Assembly (NCBI GenBank): GCA_020851995.1
Contig: JADZBO010000212.1
Location: forward strand, 1-44,971
Origin: Burkholderiaceae bacterium
GTDB lineage: Bacteria > Pseudomonadota > Gammaproteobacteria > Burkholderiales > Burkholderiaceae_B
Reading direction: 5' to 3'
Length of the DNA: 44,971 nucleotides
Shown: positions 8,610 through 16,856 of the stretch, piece after piece
Position numbering within the stretch: the stretch's first letter is position 1
Layout of the letters: every line of letters starts with the position of its first letter
Made by a program: the position numbers and the translations under genes
Notes under the pieces: model-generated
The model's database searches: none
Seen by the model: only the letters and a program-made list of their open reading frames with translations
What the model was told of the DNA's origin: nothing

Positions 8610-9800
8610 ATGCCTCTGCCACTGGAAGGCCTTCGGGTCATTGAACTGGGCCAACTGATCGCCGGCCCCTTCGCCGCCAAGATCCTCGCCGAATTCGGTG
8701 CGGACGTCATCAAGATCGAACCGCCCCAATCCGGCGATCCCCTGCGCAACTGGCGCCTGATGCATGACGGCACATCGGTCTGGTGGGCCGCGCACGCGCG
8801 CAACAAGCGCTCAATCACGCTCGACTTGCGCCAGCCCGAAGGTCAGGAAGTCGTGCGCAAGCTAGCCGCCGACGCTGATATTCTCATCGAAAACTTCCGG
8901 CCGGGCGCGATGGATAAATGGGGGCTCGGCTTCAAAGAGCTGCACGCCATCAACCGGAAACTGATCATGCTGCACGTTTCGGGCTACGGCCAGACAGGTC
9001 CCTACCGCGACCGCCCCGGCTTTGGCGTGATCGGTGAGGCGATGGGGGGGCTGCGCTACCTGTCAGGGGAACCTGGCCGCCCACCCGTGCGCGTCGGCGT
9101 ATCGATCGGCGACACGCTGTCCGGTCTGCACGGCGTGATCGGCGTCATGATGGCGCTGCGCAACCGCGAGCAACAGGGCGGCGTGGGACAGGAAGTCGAT
9201 GTGGCGCTCTACGAATCGGTGTTCAACATGATGGAAAGCCTGCTGCCCGAATACGACAAGTTTGGCGTCATTCGCCAACCGTCCGGCGCCAGCCTGCCGG
9301 GCATCGCACCGACTAACGCCTATTTATGCAAGGATGGCAAATACGCGCTCATCGCCGGCAACGGCGACAGCATTTACAAACGTTTGATGGGACTCATCGG
9401 GCGCAGTGATCTGGCGACCGATCCAAAGTATGGAAGCAACGCCGGACGCGCCGAAAACGCTGAAATGATCGACGCCGCCATCGGCGAGTGGACTGCACAG
9501 CACACACTGGACGAGGTCCTGGCCGGGACCACGGCCGCAGGCGTTCCCGCCGGCAAGAGTTACGATGCCGCCGACATTGCCGCTGACCCGCATTATCAGG
9601 CGCGCGACATGATCCTCGATGCCACGCTGTCGGACGGTTCAACGGTCAAGGTGCCCGGAATTGTTCCCAAGCTTTCGGCAACGCCCGGGAAGGTCACCCG
9701 CGAGGCCCCCGCGCTGGGTCAGCATACCGCCGAGATACTCACTTCCATCGGCATCGACTCGACCACGCAGGCCGACTGGAAAGCCCGCGGGATCACCTAG
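8610..9800 (+). CDS. CaiB/BaiF (family III) CoA-transferase
   Basis: Formyl-CoA transferase-type enzyme, 396 residues, normal for the family. It begins MPLPLEGLRVIELGQLIAGP, and the predicted catalytic aspartate is Asp168 in VSIGDTLSGLHG, equivalent to the Asp that forms the acyl anhydride in family III. It would activate a free acid by moving CoA from a donor such as succinyl-CoA. Start ATG 8610 begins exactly at the conserved N-terminus; the longer open frame to 8499 has no family similarity that I can see. It follows the IclR gene by 190 bases and precedes the lyase. In this setting it probably supplies the acyl-CoA to the dehydrogenase/carboxylase operon. Confidence 0.87.
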   Translation: MPLPLEGLRVIELGQLIAGPFAAKILAEFGADVIKIEPPQSGDPLRNWRLMHDGTSVWWAAHARNKRSITLDLRQPEGQEVVRKLAADADILIENFRPGAMDKWGLGFKELHAINRKLIMLHVSGYGQTGPYRDRPGFGVIGEAMGGLRYLSGEPGRPPVRVGVSIGDTLSGLHGVIGVMMALRNREQQGGVGQEVDVALYESVFNMMESLLPEYDKFGVIRQPSGASLPGIAPTNAYLCKDGKYALIAGNGDSIYKRLMGLIGRSDLATDPKYGSNAGRAENAEMIDAAIGEWTAQHTLDEVLAGTTAAGVPAGKSYDAADIAADPHYQARDMILDATLSDGSTVKVPGIVPKLSATPGKVTREAPALGQHTAEILTSIGIDSTTQADWKARGIT

Positions 9801-9874
9801 ACATGTTCAACGCCAGGGCGCGGAATGAGACCGCCCCCAATGATCGCCGTGAACGGTCACCGACCTCTAAACCA

Positions 9875-9942
9875 CCCTCTCGAAACAAGCTCTTTAAACA
9901 AGCTCTTTAAATAGTCCCCTCTCGAAACAAGCTCTTTAAACA
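9875..9942. repeat. 42-bp period direct repeat with an internal third copy
   Basis: A 26-bp block starting CCCTCTCGAAACAAGCTC occurs at 9875-9900 and again at 9917-9942. Its 3' half AACAAGCTCTTTAAA appears once more in between (9897-9911). It lies in the 193-base gap between the CoA-transferase and lyase genes. No hairpin or regulator site is obvious. Confidence 0.85.
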
Positions 9943-9993
9943 GTCAATTGCAGCCAACAGACACTTGCAGCCGCCCAATCCGGAGACCACACA

Positions 9994-10938
9994 ATGCCAT
10001 CCAGCCGTCAGCGCATTTACATGCAGGAAGTCGCCACCCGCGACGGCTTCCAGAACGAAGCGCAATTCATCGAAACCGAAGACAAGATCCGTGTGATCGA
10101 TGCCCTGAGCGCATGCGGCTTCGCCAAGATTGAGGTCACTTCGTTTACGTCGCCCAAAGCGATTCCCGCACTGCGCGATGCCGAGGAGGTCATGCACCGG
10201 ATCACCCGCAACCCCGGGGTTGAATACACCGTACTGGTTCCAAACGTCCGCGGCGCGGAGCGCGCACTCTCGTGCGGGATCGACGAAGCCAATCTGGTGA
10301 TGTCCGTCAGCGAAACACACAACCGGTCAAATCTGCGCATGACGCGCGAGCAGTCGTTCGCGCAGCTGACTCAGGTCGTCAGTGCAATATCCGGCAGCCA
10401 TGTCGCCGTCAACATCTCGCTGTCAACAAGCTTTGGCTGTCCGATGGAAGGTGATATTGACGAGGACGAGGTCATGCGCTGGCTTGATCGGTTCGCAGGC
10501 CTAGGTGTGGCCCGCGCCACGCTGTGCGACACGACCGGAATGGCCTACCCCTCGCAGGTACGCGCGATGGCGGCACGCGCTCGCCGACTGCATCCGGAAA
10601 TGGTCTTTACCTTGCACTTTCACAATACGCGCTCGATGGCTCAGGCGAACACGCTGGCCGCGATTTCTGCTGGCATCGACCGGTTTGACGCATCGCTGGG
10701 CGGCATTGGCGGCTGCCCTTATGCACCGGGCGCCAGCGGCAACGCCTGCACCGAGGATATGGTGCATATGCTCGAACTCGAGGGCTACGACACCGGCATT
10801 GATCTGCCCGGACTGCTGGAGGTTTCGGCCCTGCTGCCCGGCCTGATCGGCCACGACGTTCCGAGCCAGTTGCTGAAAGCCGGTACGCGATCCAGGCTGC
10901 ATCCGGCGCCCGCATACGCGGCGGATATCGGCCGATAG
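9994..10938 (+). CDS. Hydroxymethylglutaryl-CoA lyase family protein
   Basis: TIM-barrel lyase of the DRE-TIM family, 314 residues, typical for HMG-CoA lyases. The N-terminal EVATRDGFQNE carries the metal-binding Asp, HFHNTRSMA carries the two metal His residues, and GGIGGCPYAPGASGN contains the active-site Cys signature. It would cleave a 3-hydroxy-3-methylglutaryl-type CoA ester to acetyl-CoA and a keto acid (acetoacetate if the substrate is HMG-CoA). Together with the CoA-transferase and the minus-strand operon it completes a leucine/terpenoid-style route. The longer isoprenoid analogue of HMG-CoA is possible. Start ATG 9994; no strong Shine-Dalgarno is seen. Confidence 0.85.
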   Translation: MPSSRQRIYMQEVATRDGFQNEAQFIETEDKIRVIDALSACGFAKIEVTSFTSPKAIPALRDAEEVMHRITRNPGVEYTVLVPNVRGAERALSCGIDEANLVMSVSETHNRSNLRMTREQSFAQLTQVVSAISGSHVAVNISLSTSFGCPMEGDIDEDEVMRWLDRFAGLGVARATLCDTTGMAYPSQVRAMAARARRLHPEMVFTLHFHNTRSMAQANTLAAISAGIDRFDASLGGIGGCPYAPGASGNACTEDMVHMLELEGYDTGIDLPGLLEVSALLPGLIGHDVPSQLLKAGTRSRLHPAPAYAADIGR

Positions 10939-10962
10939 CCACGACCGACGGGTTATTTTTGG

Positions 10963-11041
10963 TTGATCATTACCACCGACTGATCGTATCGACTGAATAT
11001 ATCGACTGAATATATCGATTGATCAATACCACCGACTGATC
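10963..11041. repeat. Nested direct repeats after the lyase gene
   Basis: A 23-bp block (TTGATCATTACCACCGACTG plus three bases) at 10963-10985 recurs with one mismatch at 11019-11041. Between the copies, ATCGACTGAATAT (13 bp) is repeated in tandem at 10988-11000 and 11001-11013. The region is AT-rich against its surroundings and lies between two convergent genes. Confidence 0.85.
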
Positions 11042-11068
11042 ATTTCCGTCAGGAAACAGCCTTGATCT

Positions 11069-11105
11069 AAAAAAATCCCCGCCGGCGCGGTGCCGCGCGG
11101 CGGGG
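11069..11105 (-). terminator. Intrinsic terminator of the fumarylpyruvate hydrolase-like gene
   Basis: On the minus strand a GC-rich stem (bases 11105 to 11077, CCCCGCCG pairing with CGGCGGGG) is followed by a run of seven T residues (11075-11069). It lies 23 bases after the gene stop at 11128. Orientation fits the minus-strand gene; the lyase on the plus strand would read into it without a T-tract. Confidence 0.85.
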
Positions 11106-11127
11106 ACTTTGCTTGCTGATCAGCGAA

Positions 11128-11826
11128 TCAGACCATCACGATTTCAAATTCACCGAGGCCAGCGATGCGGCCAAGCAGTTTGTCGCCCTTGACGACGGCG
11201 CCCACGCCTTCGGGTGTGCCAGTGAAAATCAAATCGCCCGCCTTCAGTTCAAACAGGCCGGACAGGTACGAAATGCTTTCCGGAATGTTCCAGATCATTT
11301 GCGTCAGATCGCTGGTCTGCTTCAGGGATCCATTGACGTGCAGGGTAATACTGCCCTGCGTGATGGTCCCGGTCACCGCGCGTGGGTGAATCGGCCCGAT
11401 CGGACCGGAGTGATCAAACGCCTTGCCCGTCTCCCACGGACGGCCCTGCTTCTTGCTCTCGTTCTGCAGATCGCGGCGCGTCATGTCCAGGCCCAGTGCG
11501 TAGCCAAAGATGCAGTCGTTCGCACGCTCCACCGGAATATCGCACCCGCCGCTGCCCAGGGCGACCACAAGCTCCATTTCGTAATGCAGATTTGATGTCT
11601 TTGACGGGTAAGGGACCTCGGTAACCTCGCCCGTGGCCACCGGCACCAGGGCATCGGTTGGCTTACAAAAAAAGAAGGGATCTTCGCGACCCGTAAAGCC
11701 CATTTCCTTGGCGTGCTCAGCGTAGTTTCGGCCGACGCAGTAGACGCGGCGCACCGGGAATAACTGATTGCTGTCCGCAATGGGCAGTCCAACGATTGCG
11801 GGCGGGGTAAAAACGTAATCGGCCAT
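11128..11826 (-). CDS. Fumarylacetoacetate hydrolase family protein (fumarylpyruvate hydrolase-like)
   Basis: FAH-fold hydrolase, 232 residues, the size of fumarylpyruvate hydrolases of gentisate catabolism (NagK type). The core begins RVYCVGRNYAEHAKEMG (about 24-40), the metal-site acid motif is in LHYEMELVVALG (about 76-87), and the C-terminal TGTPEGVG signature is present near 205-212. Start ATG 11826 fits the family; the frame extends to 11877 without family sequence. No gentisate dioxygenase or isomerase is nearby, so its true substrate is open: it may cleave or decarboxylate another beta-diketo acid. It has its own terminator and is separated from the heme genes by 96 bases. Confidence 0.82.
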   Translation of the reverse strand: MADYVFTPPAIVGLPIADSNQLFPVRRVYCVGRNYAEHAKEMGFTGREDPFFFCKPTDALVPVATGEVTEVPYPSKTSNLHYEMELVVALGSGGCDIPVERANDCIFGYALGLDMTRRDLQNESKKQGRPWETGKAFDHSGPIGPIHPRAVTGTITQGSITLHVNGSLKQTSDLTQMIWNIPESISYLSGLFELKAGDLIFTGTPEGVGAVVKGDKLLGRIAGLGEFEIVMV

Positions 11827-11922
11827 GATCCGAAATCCTGAGGTGAGTGTAGGAAAGTGACGTGTGACTAGGGGCACGCGACGGACAAGCGCCCCACAGG
11901 CGTCAAGATGACACGAGTAGCG

Positions 11923-13509
11923 CTAACTGCTTTTTTCCGGGGCGGATGATAGACCACCTGAGGGCAAACCAGAAGTTGTATTTGTACCTGAATCGCGCGT
12001 GCCCGGCTCTGTAACTGAAGCCCGTGAACCAGGCTCGCGCGCTGGCACCGGTGCCGGCGAAACCGCAGCGGGCTCACCCAGCCCGCTCACTGGCGCGCTA
12101 TCGAAGAATTCCTCAAAATCGTGAGCCGGTGTCAAGGCAAATGCCGGGCGGTCCAGGTGCGAGATCGGCTCGCCTGACCGATCCGCAATCGACACGGCAT
12201 CTTGCGCAACAATCGGCAATCCGGTTTCGGCCATGTAGGCGAGCCCTTCCGCCTGGCGCACACCCGGGTCGGCATGCACGGCGGCAGCCGGCAGAGCCGA
12301 ATCCTCGACGAGAACCGGCAGCGCCGTGCCGATGGCAGTTGCCAGGCGCCATTGCCGCGCCGCATCCTGCGTCCGTCCAAGGCGGTCATACAGGCTACCC
12401 AGCAGAGCATGCACCCTGGCGTCAGCCCGGCGTGCCAGACTTCGCTGCAAATAGTGATCCGCCTGACCCCAGATTTGGCCTGACAGGCACAGATTCCCGA
12501 GCGTCGTGAGCAGATCAGGATCTTCAGGGCGCTGTTCGAGCCAGCCCTCGGCCTTTTCCAGCCGCCTTGCCACCTGGCCTGGATCGCAGCGCGCATAGGC
12601 GGCGAGCAGTCGCGGGTCAAACCCCACCGAGATCGCCTGCTCAAGCGCTCGTGAAGCTTCATCCGGCATACCGGCGGCTTCAAACGCCGCAGCGCCGGCA
12701 AGCGCGACCTCCGGCAATTTGCGTTCGTCGGATTTCAGGGATTTCCAGACGGTGTGCCACTCGTCCTGTGTCTGCAGCGCCCGCAAGCGCGCCGCCGCAG
12801 CCGCCTCGATCATGGGACGGGCTTCAGATTCATGCAAAGCGCCCCGGCGTTGCAGGGCGGTTGCAAGAGAATAGACCTCATCATGGCGGTCGAGTTGCCG
12901 GTAGGCGCGCAGCAGCAGGCGCATGGTATGCACATGACGTGCGCTGGACTCTTCCAGCGGCAGCAGTTCATCCAGCGCGGTTTGCGCCAACCCTTGATCG
13001 AGATAGAGATCCGCCGCTGCCGTCGCAGTCGCCCCGCTGAGCCCGGAATTGCCCGCCGCCTTTTGGCGCGCCATGGCAATCAGGCTGTCACGCCGGTCGA
13101 ATTCGCCCAGGGCGTGTGCCGCGCGCGCCGCCGACAAAGCGGCAAGCACCTGCCGGCTGGAATCCCTGGATCGGTCCAGGAGGCGGGTCAGGTCCTTTTC
13201 TGCATGGGCATAACGCCCTTCAAGAAGCTCGGTCCAGCCCTGTTCAAGAAGCTCGCCATCCCGGCGGCTGTTACGACGCGATTTCCACTCGCGCATCCGC
13301 TCCGGCAGTGCGGTGATCCAGGCGACCATGCGCAACAGCACGTAGAGCACAGCAAAGGCCGCAATCAGGGCAAACACTGCGAAAGCGAGCGACACCTCGA
13401 TACGCAGTGTATTGACCACGATGATCACATTGCCTGCGTTGCCACGCAAGGCCACTGCCAGTGCAACAGCCACTGTGGCGAGAAGCAGCGTCCAGAACCA
13501 GGTGCGCAT
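11923..13509 (-). CDS. hemY: HemY, TPR-containing inner-membrane protein of the heme operon
   Basis: HemY homologue of 528 residues, longer than the roughly 400 residues usual in enterobacteria. Two N-terminal transmembrane segments (about residues 5-25 and 35-65) precede the HemY N-terminal domain. Tetratricopeptide-like helical repeats occupy about residues 75-400 (for example DLLTTLGNLCLSGQIWGQA). The C-terminal 130 residues are low-complexity, rich in Pro, Ala, Ser and Gly. The protein is thought to organise late porphyrin synthesis enzymes at the membrane; its exact role is unsettled. It lies 2 bases after hemX and is the last gene of hemC-hemD-hemX-hemY. This is not the oxygen-dependent protoporphyrinogen oxidase that bears the same name in Gram-positives. 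Confidence 0.85.
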   Translation of the reverse strand: MRTWFWTLLLATVAVALAVALRGNAGNVIIVVNTLRIEVSLAFAVFALIAAFAVLYVLLRMVAWITALPERMREWKSRRNSRRDGELLEQGWTELLEGRYAHAEKDLTRLLDRSRDSSRQVLAALSAARAAHALGEFDRRDSLIAMARQKAAGNSGLSGATATAAADLYLDQGLAQTALDELLPLEESSARHVHTMRLLLRAYRQLDRHDEVYSLATALQRRGALHESEARPMIEAAAAARLRALQTQDEWHTVWKSLKSDERKLPEVALAGAAAFEAAGMPDEASRALEQAISVGFDPRLLAAYARCDPGQVARRLEKAEGWLEQRPEDPDLLTTLGNLCLSGQIWGQADHYLQRSLARRADARVHALLGSLYDRLGRTQDAARQWRLATAIGTALPVLVEDSALPAAAVHADPGVRQAEGLAYMAETGLPIVAQDAVSIADRSGEPISHLDRPAFALTPAHDFEEFFDSAPVSGLGEPAAVSPAPVPAREPGSRASVTEPGTRDSGTNTTSGLPSGGLSSAPEKSS

Positions 13510-13511
13510 GC

Positions 13512-14723
13512 TCAGTCACCGGCCTTCGCAGGCGCCGCATCGGAAGTCCGCACGCTTTCAAGCGCCGCGACACTGTCCGAAAGGTCCGGCAAGGGAACAA
13601 CGACCGCCGTCGCGGCCAGCTCGCGCGCCATTTTGAGCGCGGCAAGCGTATCGGGAGACTGCGGATCATAACGGGCGACCAGCGCGGCTTCAATCGATGT
13701 GAGTTCAGCCTTCCAGAGAGATGGCTGACGCATCACCAGCGCAAGCTGAGCCGTGAGCAAGCGCGAACGCAGATTGGCGCGCAGTTGCGCCGCCTGCTCT
13801 GGCGAGACCAACAACGCGCTGGCATCACTCACGCGCTGCACGTGGATCACCGAAGCAAGCTCCTTCGAAATCAGAGTGGCAACGGATCCGCTCCAGGCCG
13901 TGACGTCATTCACCGCGCGGCTCCACCAGGGAACCTCCGTATTGGCGCCGCCATCTGCCTTACCAGCCGGGCTGGCCGCGGCAACGGGGTCGACGGTCGG
14001 ATTTCGGGGCGGTGCCCCGCTGACCGGGGCCGTGGCTGCCTCAGGCGTTGTTACGGATCTTGCGCTGCGCGGCGCGGCCGCATCGGGCACCAGAAGCGGC
14101 GCACGACCGACGAGGCTGGTCAGGACATCGAGTCGTGCGGAAATGCCCTGGACATCCACGATGGGCACTGCCCGCAGGCGTTCGAGATCCGCATTGATAG
14201 AGCGCTGAACTCCGGCAAACCGCGGTCGCTCGGCGCGCACCAGGGTCGAAAGCGCCGTCTCCAGAGCCACCACCGCGTTGTTCACATTGCCCGACAGGCG
14301 CAACTGCTGGCCGGCAAGCGTCACCAGACGATCAAGGTCGCTGGCCAGCATGGAATCTTCCATGCCTTTGTTAAAACTCTGCCACTCCTGCTCGAGCACG
14401 GCAAACTGACTTTGCGCGTCACGCAGGGCCAGTTCGAGCTGGGCAATGCGTGCCGCATGCGACTCGACCAGCGCCACGGCCTGACGGGATTCGCGACGCG
14501 ACTCTGTCAGTTGCACGGACAGGGCATGCACCTGCCCGGCCACATCACGGCCAGCGGCCTCGAAGCGCGACTGTTGAAACCACAGTGCGGCGCCCAGCAG
14601 CGCCGCAAGCAGAAGCAGGACAATCACCAGCGTCACCGACCAGGACAACCCGGAGGCTTGGCGCTGGGATCGGGAGGGAAGATCTGCCGCGCTGGAGGCG
14701 GCGGTCGTGTCAGTTTCGCTCAT
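13512..14723 (-). CDS. hemX: HemX, putative uroporphyrinogen-III C-methyltransferase-like membrane protein
   Basis: HemX-family protein of 403 residues. A short cytoplasmic N-terminus is followed by one transmembrane helix (about 26-50, SWSVTLVIVLLLLAALLGAA). A long coiled-coil-like segment follows (about 55-190, rich in Ala, Gln and Glu), then a low-complexity Ala/Pro/Ser stretch (about 210-260) and the C-terminal HemX domain. Despite its old database name the family lacks the SAM-methyltransferase fold; it is thought to support tetrapyrrole synthesis at the membrane. It sits 47 bases after hemD and 2 bases before hemY, consistent with one transcript. The low-complexity stretch separating the coiled coil from the C-terminal domain is lineage-specific. 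Confidence 0.83.
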   Translation of the reverse strand: MSETDTTAASSAADLPSRSQRQASGLSWSVTLVIVLLLLAALLGAALWFQQSRFEAAGRDVAGQVHALSVQLTESRRESRQAVALVESHAARIAQLELALRDAQSQFAVLEQEWQSFNKGMEDSMLASDLDRLVTLAGQQLRLSGNVNNAVVALETALSTLVRAERPRFAGVQRSINADLERLRAVPIVDVQGISARLDVLTSLVGRAPLLVPDAAAPRSARSVTTPEAATAPVSGAPPRNPTVDPVAAASPAGKADGGANTEVPWWSRAVNDVTAWSGSVATLISKELASVIHVQRVSDASALLVSPEQAAQLRANLRSRLLTAQLALVMRQPSLWKAELTSIEAALVARYDPQSPDTLAALKMARELAATAVVVPLPDLSDSVAALESVRTSDAAPAKAGD

Positions 14724-14770
14724 GGCTGGATTGTAGTCGCGAAGCCCCGAAAACGTGCACGATCAACGCA

Positions 14771-15577
14771 TCAGCAAAGGCTTGCGTGCTCGCGAATCTG
14801 CTCAAAACACAACAAAACGGCGTCGTCCTCTGGTAAAGCGGTGCTGATCAGCGGCGTGTGCGGGCCCTCCCCCAGACGCTGCTGCAGCACCCGGGTCAGA
14901 CGGGGGTGGGTGACCACAAACGCAGATTCGCGACACCAGTCGATCAATCCATGGGTCTGAGCCTGATCCAGCGTCGCCGCGATGCCCTCGGCGCTGGTCA
15001 GCAGCCAAACCGGCCGAACACCCTGTTCCGCCCATTCACACAACGTGCGCACAGTCTCTGGCGACCACGCCGCCACTTCACGTTCGTAGCCCACGTGCGC
15101 CTGCACTTCAATGCCGCACTCGCGCATCTTTTCGCCGAGCCATTCTCGGCCAACCTGCCCGCGCACGATCAGCACGCGGCGCGGTAACTGCGGTTCACGC
15201 ACGATGACATCCCAGAGCGCCTCGGAATCCTGGGCCTGCGCAGAGGAAGGATGCAGCACAGTGATGTCGCCGCCAAACGCTGCGTGTGCGGCGCGCGCGG
15301 TGGCCGGCCCCACGGCGGCAGCCAGCGTCGTGACCGGCCAATCGACCCCCTTGCCCAACTGGCGAGCGTAACCGGCCACTGCGGCTCCGCTGACGAAGAC
15401 GACCATATCGAACGCAGCCGGTCTGGGCAACGGAATCCTGGGATCAACAACAGCTGCCCGGATTGTCAGTGCCGGACACTCGATCACGCGCCAGCCTTTC
15501 TGGCACAGCGCACGAACCAGCGCATCGCTGCGGCCCGCTGGTCGGGTCAGTATGGCGGTGGGCGAGGTGTTCAGCAT
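14771..15577 (-). CDS. hemD: Uroporphyrinogen-III synthase HemD
   Basis: Converts hydroxymethylbilane into uroporphyrinogen III with inversion of ring D. The protein has 268 residues and the bilobed HemD layout: MLNTSPTAILTRPAGRSDAL at the N-terminus, the hinge region near DMVVFVSGAAVAGYARQLG, VGPATARAAHAAFG in the first lobe and VWLLTSAEGIAATLDQA in the second. Sequence conservation in this family is low, so the assignment rests also on position directly after hemC. ATG 15577 is preceded by AGGGG nine bases upstream. GTG 15601, overlapping the hemC stop (GTGA), is an alternative start. Cytoplasmic. Confidence 0.86.
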   Translation of the reverse strand: MLNTSPTAILTRPAGRSDALVRALCQKGWRVIECPALTIRAAVVDPRIPLPRPAAFDMVVFVSGAAVAGYARQLGKGVDWPVTTLAAAVGPATARAAHAAFGGDITVLHPSSAQAQDSEALWDVIVREPQLPRRVLIVRGQVGREWLGEKMRECGIEVQAHVGYEREVAAWSPETVRTLCEWAEQGVRPVWLLTSAEGIAATLDQAQTHGLIDWCRESAFVVTHPRLTRVLQQRLGEGPHTPLISTALPEDDAVLLCFEQIREHASLC

Positions 15578-15597
15578 GTGCTTTGCCCCTGTTGGGT

Positions 15598-16542
15598 TCA
15601 CCCCTGCGCGGCGAGCTGCGCCAGAATTTTGTCAGCACCCTGCCCGATCAACTCACGGGCAACCGAAAGTCCCAGCGACTGCGCGTCCGACACCGGGCCG
15701 ACAAGATGCGCGCGATGAATCGTCTTCCCATCCGGGGTGGCGACCAACGCCTGCAAGTGCAGTTGCTGCGAGCGCACCTGCGCGTATGCCGCCAGCGGTA
15801 CCTGGCAGGACCCCCCCAACTCACGGGAAACCGCACGTTCGGCCAGTGCACAGGCGGTGGTGTGCGCACAGGCCAGTGGCGCCAGCAGTTCAATCAAATC
15901 CGACCGGCTTTGCAGCACTTCGATTCCCAGGGCTCCCTGCCCGGCGGCAGGCAGTGAATCCTCGACCGGGATGTAGGCGCGAATCCGGCTTGCAAGCCCA
16001 AGCCGCTCAAGTCCGGCCGCGGCAAGGATGATCGCTGCGTACTGCCCTGCGTCGAGCTTTCCGAGCCGGGTGTCCAGATTGCCCCGCAGGGGTTCGATCA
16101 CAAGGTGCTCATAGCGGGCGCGCAGTTGCGCCTCACGGCGCAGACTGGACGTACCGACGACCGCACCAGCCGGCAAGTCCGCAAGGCTGGCGTATTGGCC
16201 CGACACAAACGCATCCCGGCAATCCGCGCGCTGCATCACACAGGCAAGTTCGAAGGGTGCCTGCAAATCGACTGGAACATCTTTGAGCGAATGGACGGCC
16301 AGATCAGCGCGCCCATCCAGCAAGGCGTTCTCGAGTTCCTTGACGAAAAGGCCTTTGCCGCCCACCTTTGAGAGGCTGCGGTCCAGAATTTCGTCGCCGC
16401 GGGTGCTGAGCTTGAGGAGCTCAACGGGCATGGCGGGATAAAGCTCGGTCAATCGCGCCTGCACGTGCTCCGCCTGCCAGAGCGCAAGGCGACTGGCGCG
16501 GGTAGCGATCACGATTTTTCGGGGCTGCACTTGGGTTTCCAT
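15598..16542 (-). CDS. hemC: Porphobilinogen deaminase (hydroxymethylbilane synthase) HemC
   Basis: Polymerises four porphobilinogen units to hydroxymethylbilane. It has 314 residues, the usual length. [20 protein letters not shown] opens the first domain. SLKDVPVDL and [14 protein letters not shown] form the substrate and cofactor pocket. [13 protein letters not shown] carries the Cys to which the dipyrromethane cofactor is bound. Start ATG 16542 overlaps the stop of the upstream microprotein gene (TGATG), suggesting translational coupling. A TTG one codon earlier is possible but unlikely. It heads the heme genes hemD, hemX and hemY on the minus strand. Confidence 0.93.
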   Translation of the reverse strand: METQVQPRKIVIATRASRLALWQAEHVQARLTELYPAMPVELLKLSTRGDEILDRSLSKVGGKGLFVKELENALLDGRADLAVHSLKDVPVDLQAPFELACVMQRADCRDAFVSGQYASLADLPAGAVVGTSSLRREAQLRARYEHLVIEPLRGNLDTRLGKLDAGQYAAIILAAAGLERLGLASRIRAYIPVEDSLPAAGQGALGIEVLQSRSDLIELLAPLACAHTTACALAERAVSRELGGSCQVPLAAYAQVRSQQLHLQALVATPDGKTIHRAHLVGPVSDAQSLGLSVARELIGQGADKILAQLAAQG

Positions 16543-16649
16543 CAACGAAAGTAGTTCAGGATCAGGGTGACGACGATACCGATCACGGCAAGAATCGCCA
16601 AACCCTGCAGGAGCGTGTAACCGCGTTGCGACTGCTTATTGAACTGCAT
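16542..16649 (-). CDS. 35-residue prepilin-like membrane microprotein upstream of hemC
   Basis: A short gene with its own Shine-Dalgarno (GAGGAA, 5 bases before ATG 16649) whose stop overlaps the hemC start. The product has a basic polar head of about 10 residues ending in Arg-Gly, then [17 protein letters not shown] and a short tail ending LNYFR. It is one transmembrane helix, most likely N-in. The Gly-Tyr junction and following hydrophobic stretch look like a type IV prepilin N-terminus (consensus GFTLIEL), but the usual Glu at mature position 5 is Gln and no globular domain follows. I do not recognise a named family. It may be a small membrane protein tied to heme synthesis, or a relic of a pilin. 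That it is expressed is inferred from the ribosome site and coupling. Confidence 0.6.
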   Translation of the reverse strand: MQFNKQSQRGYTLLQGLAILAVIGIVVTLILNYFR

Positions 16650-16801
16650 GGTATTCCTCACTGCGCGCTGTCCTGCTTTGAACAGAATGATTGAGCCGAT
16701 TTGAACACGGGCGCGGACAAGCACGCAGAAAACCCGATGGCGGGATATTGATTTTGGATAAACAGAGCACACATGGCGCGCTGCCCCGGACGAGCGGGCA
16801 G

Positions 16802-16833
16802 AAAAACGCCGATCGGCAGGACGCGGATCGGCG
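16802..16833 (-). terminator. Intrinsic terminator after sucD
   Basis: CGCCGATC (16807-16814) pairs with GATCGGCG (16826-16833). On the minus strand the stem is followed by five T residues (16806-16802). It lies 23 bases beyond the sucD stop at 16857. Four T on the other side make it weakly bidirectional. Confidence 0.8.
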
Positions 16834-16856
16834 TTTTCGCGGAAAATCCGGGCGTT

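Noticed and set aside
11923-13509. Naming hemY as protoporphyrinogen oxidase
   Set aside because: The protein has two membrane helices and TPR-like repeats and no FAD-binding motif; it is the proteobacterial HemY of the hemCDXY operon.
13461-14960. A long open frame on the plus strand opposite hemX and hemD
   Set aside because: It is antisense to well-recognised genes, has no family pattern and is rich in Arg, Gly and His as shadows of GC-rich genes usually are.
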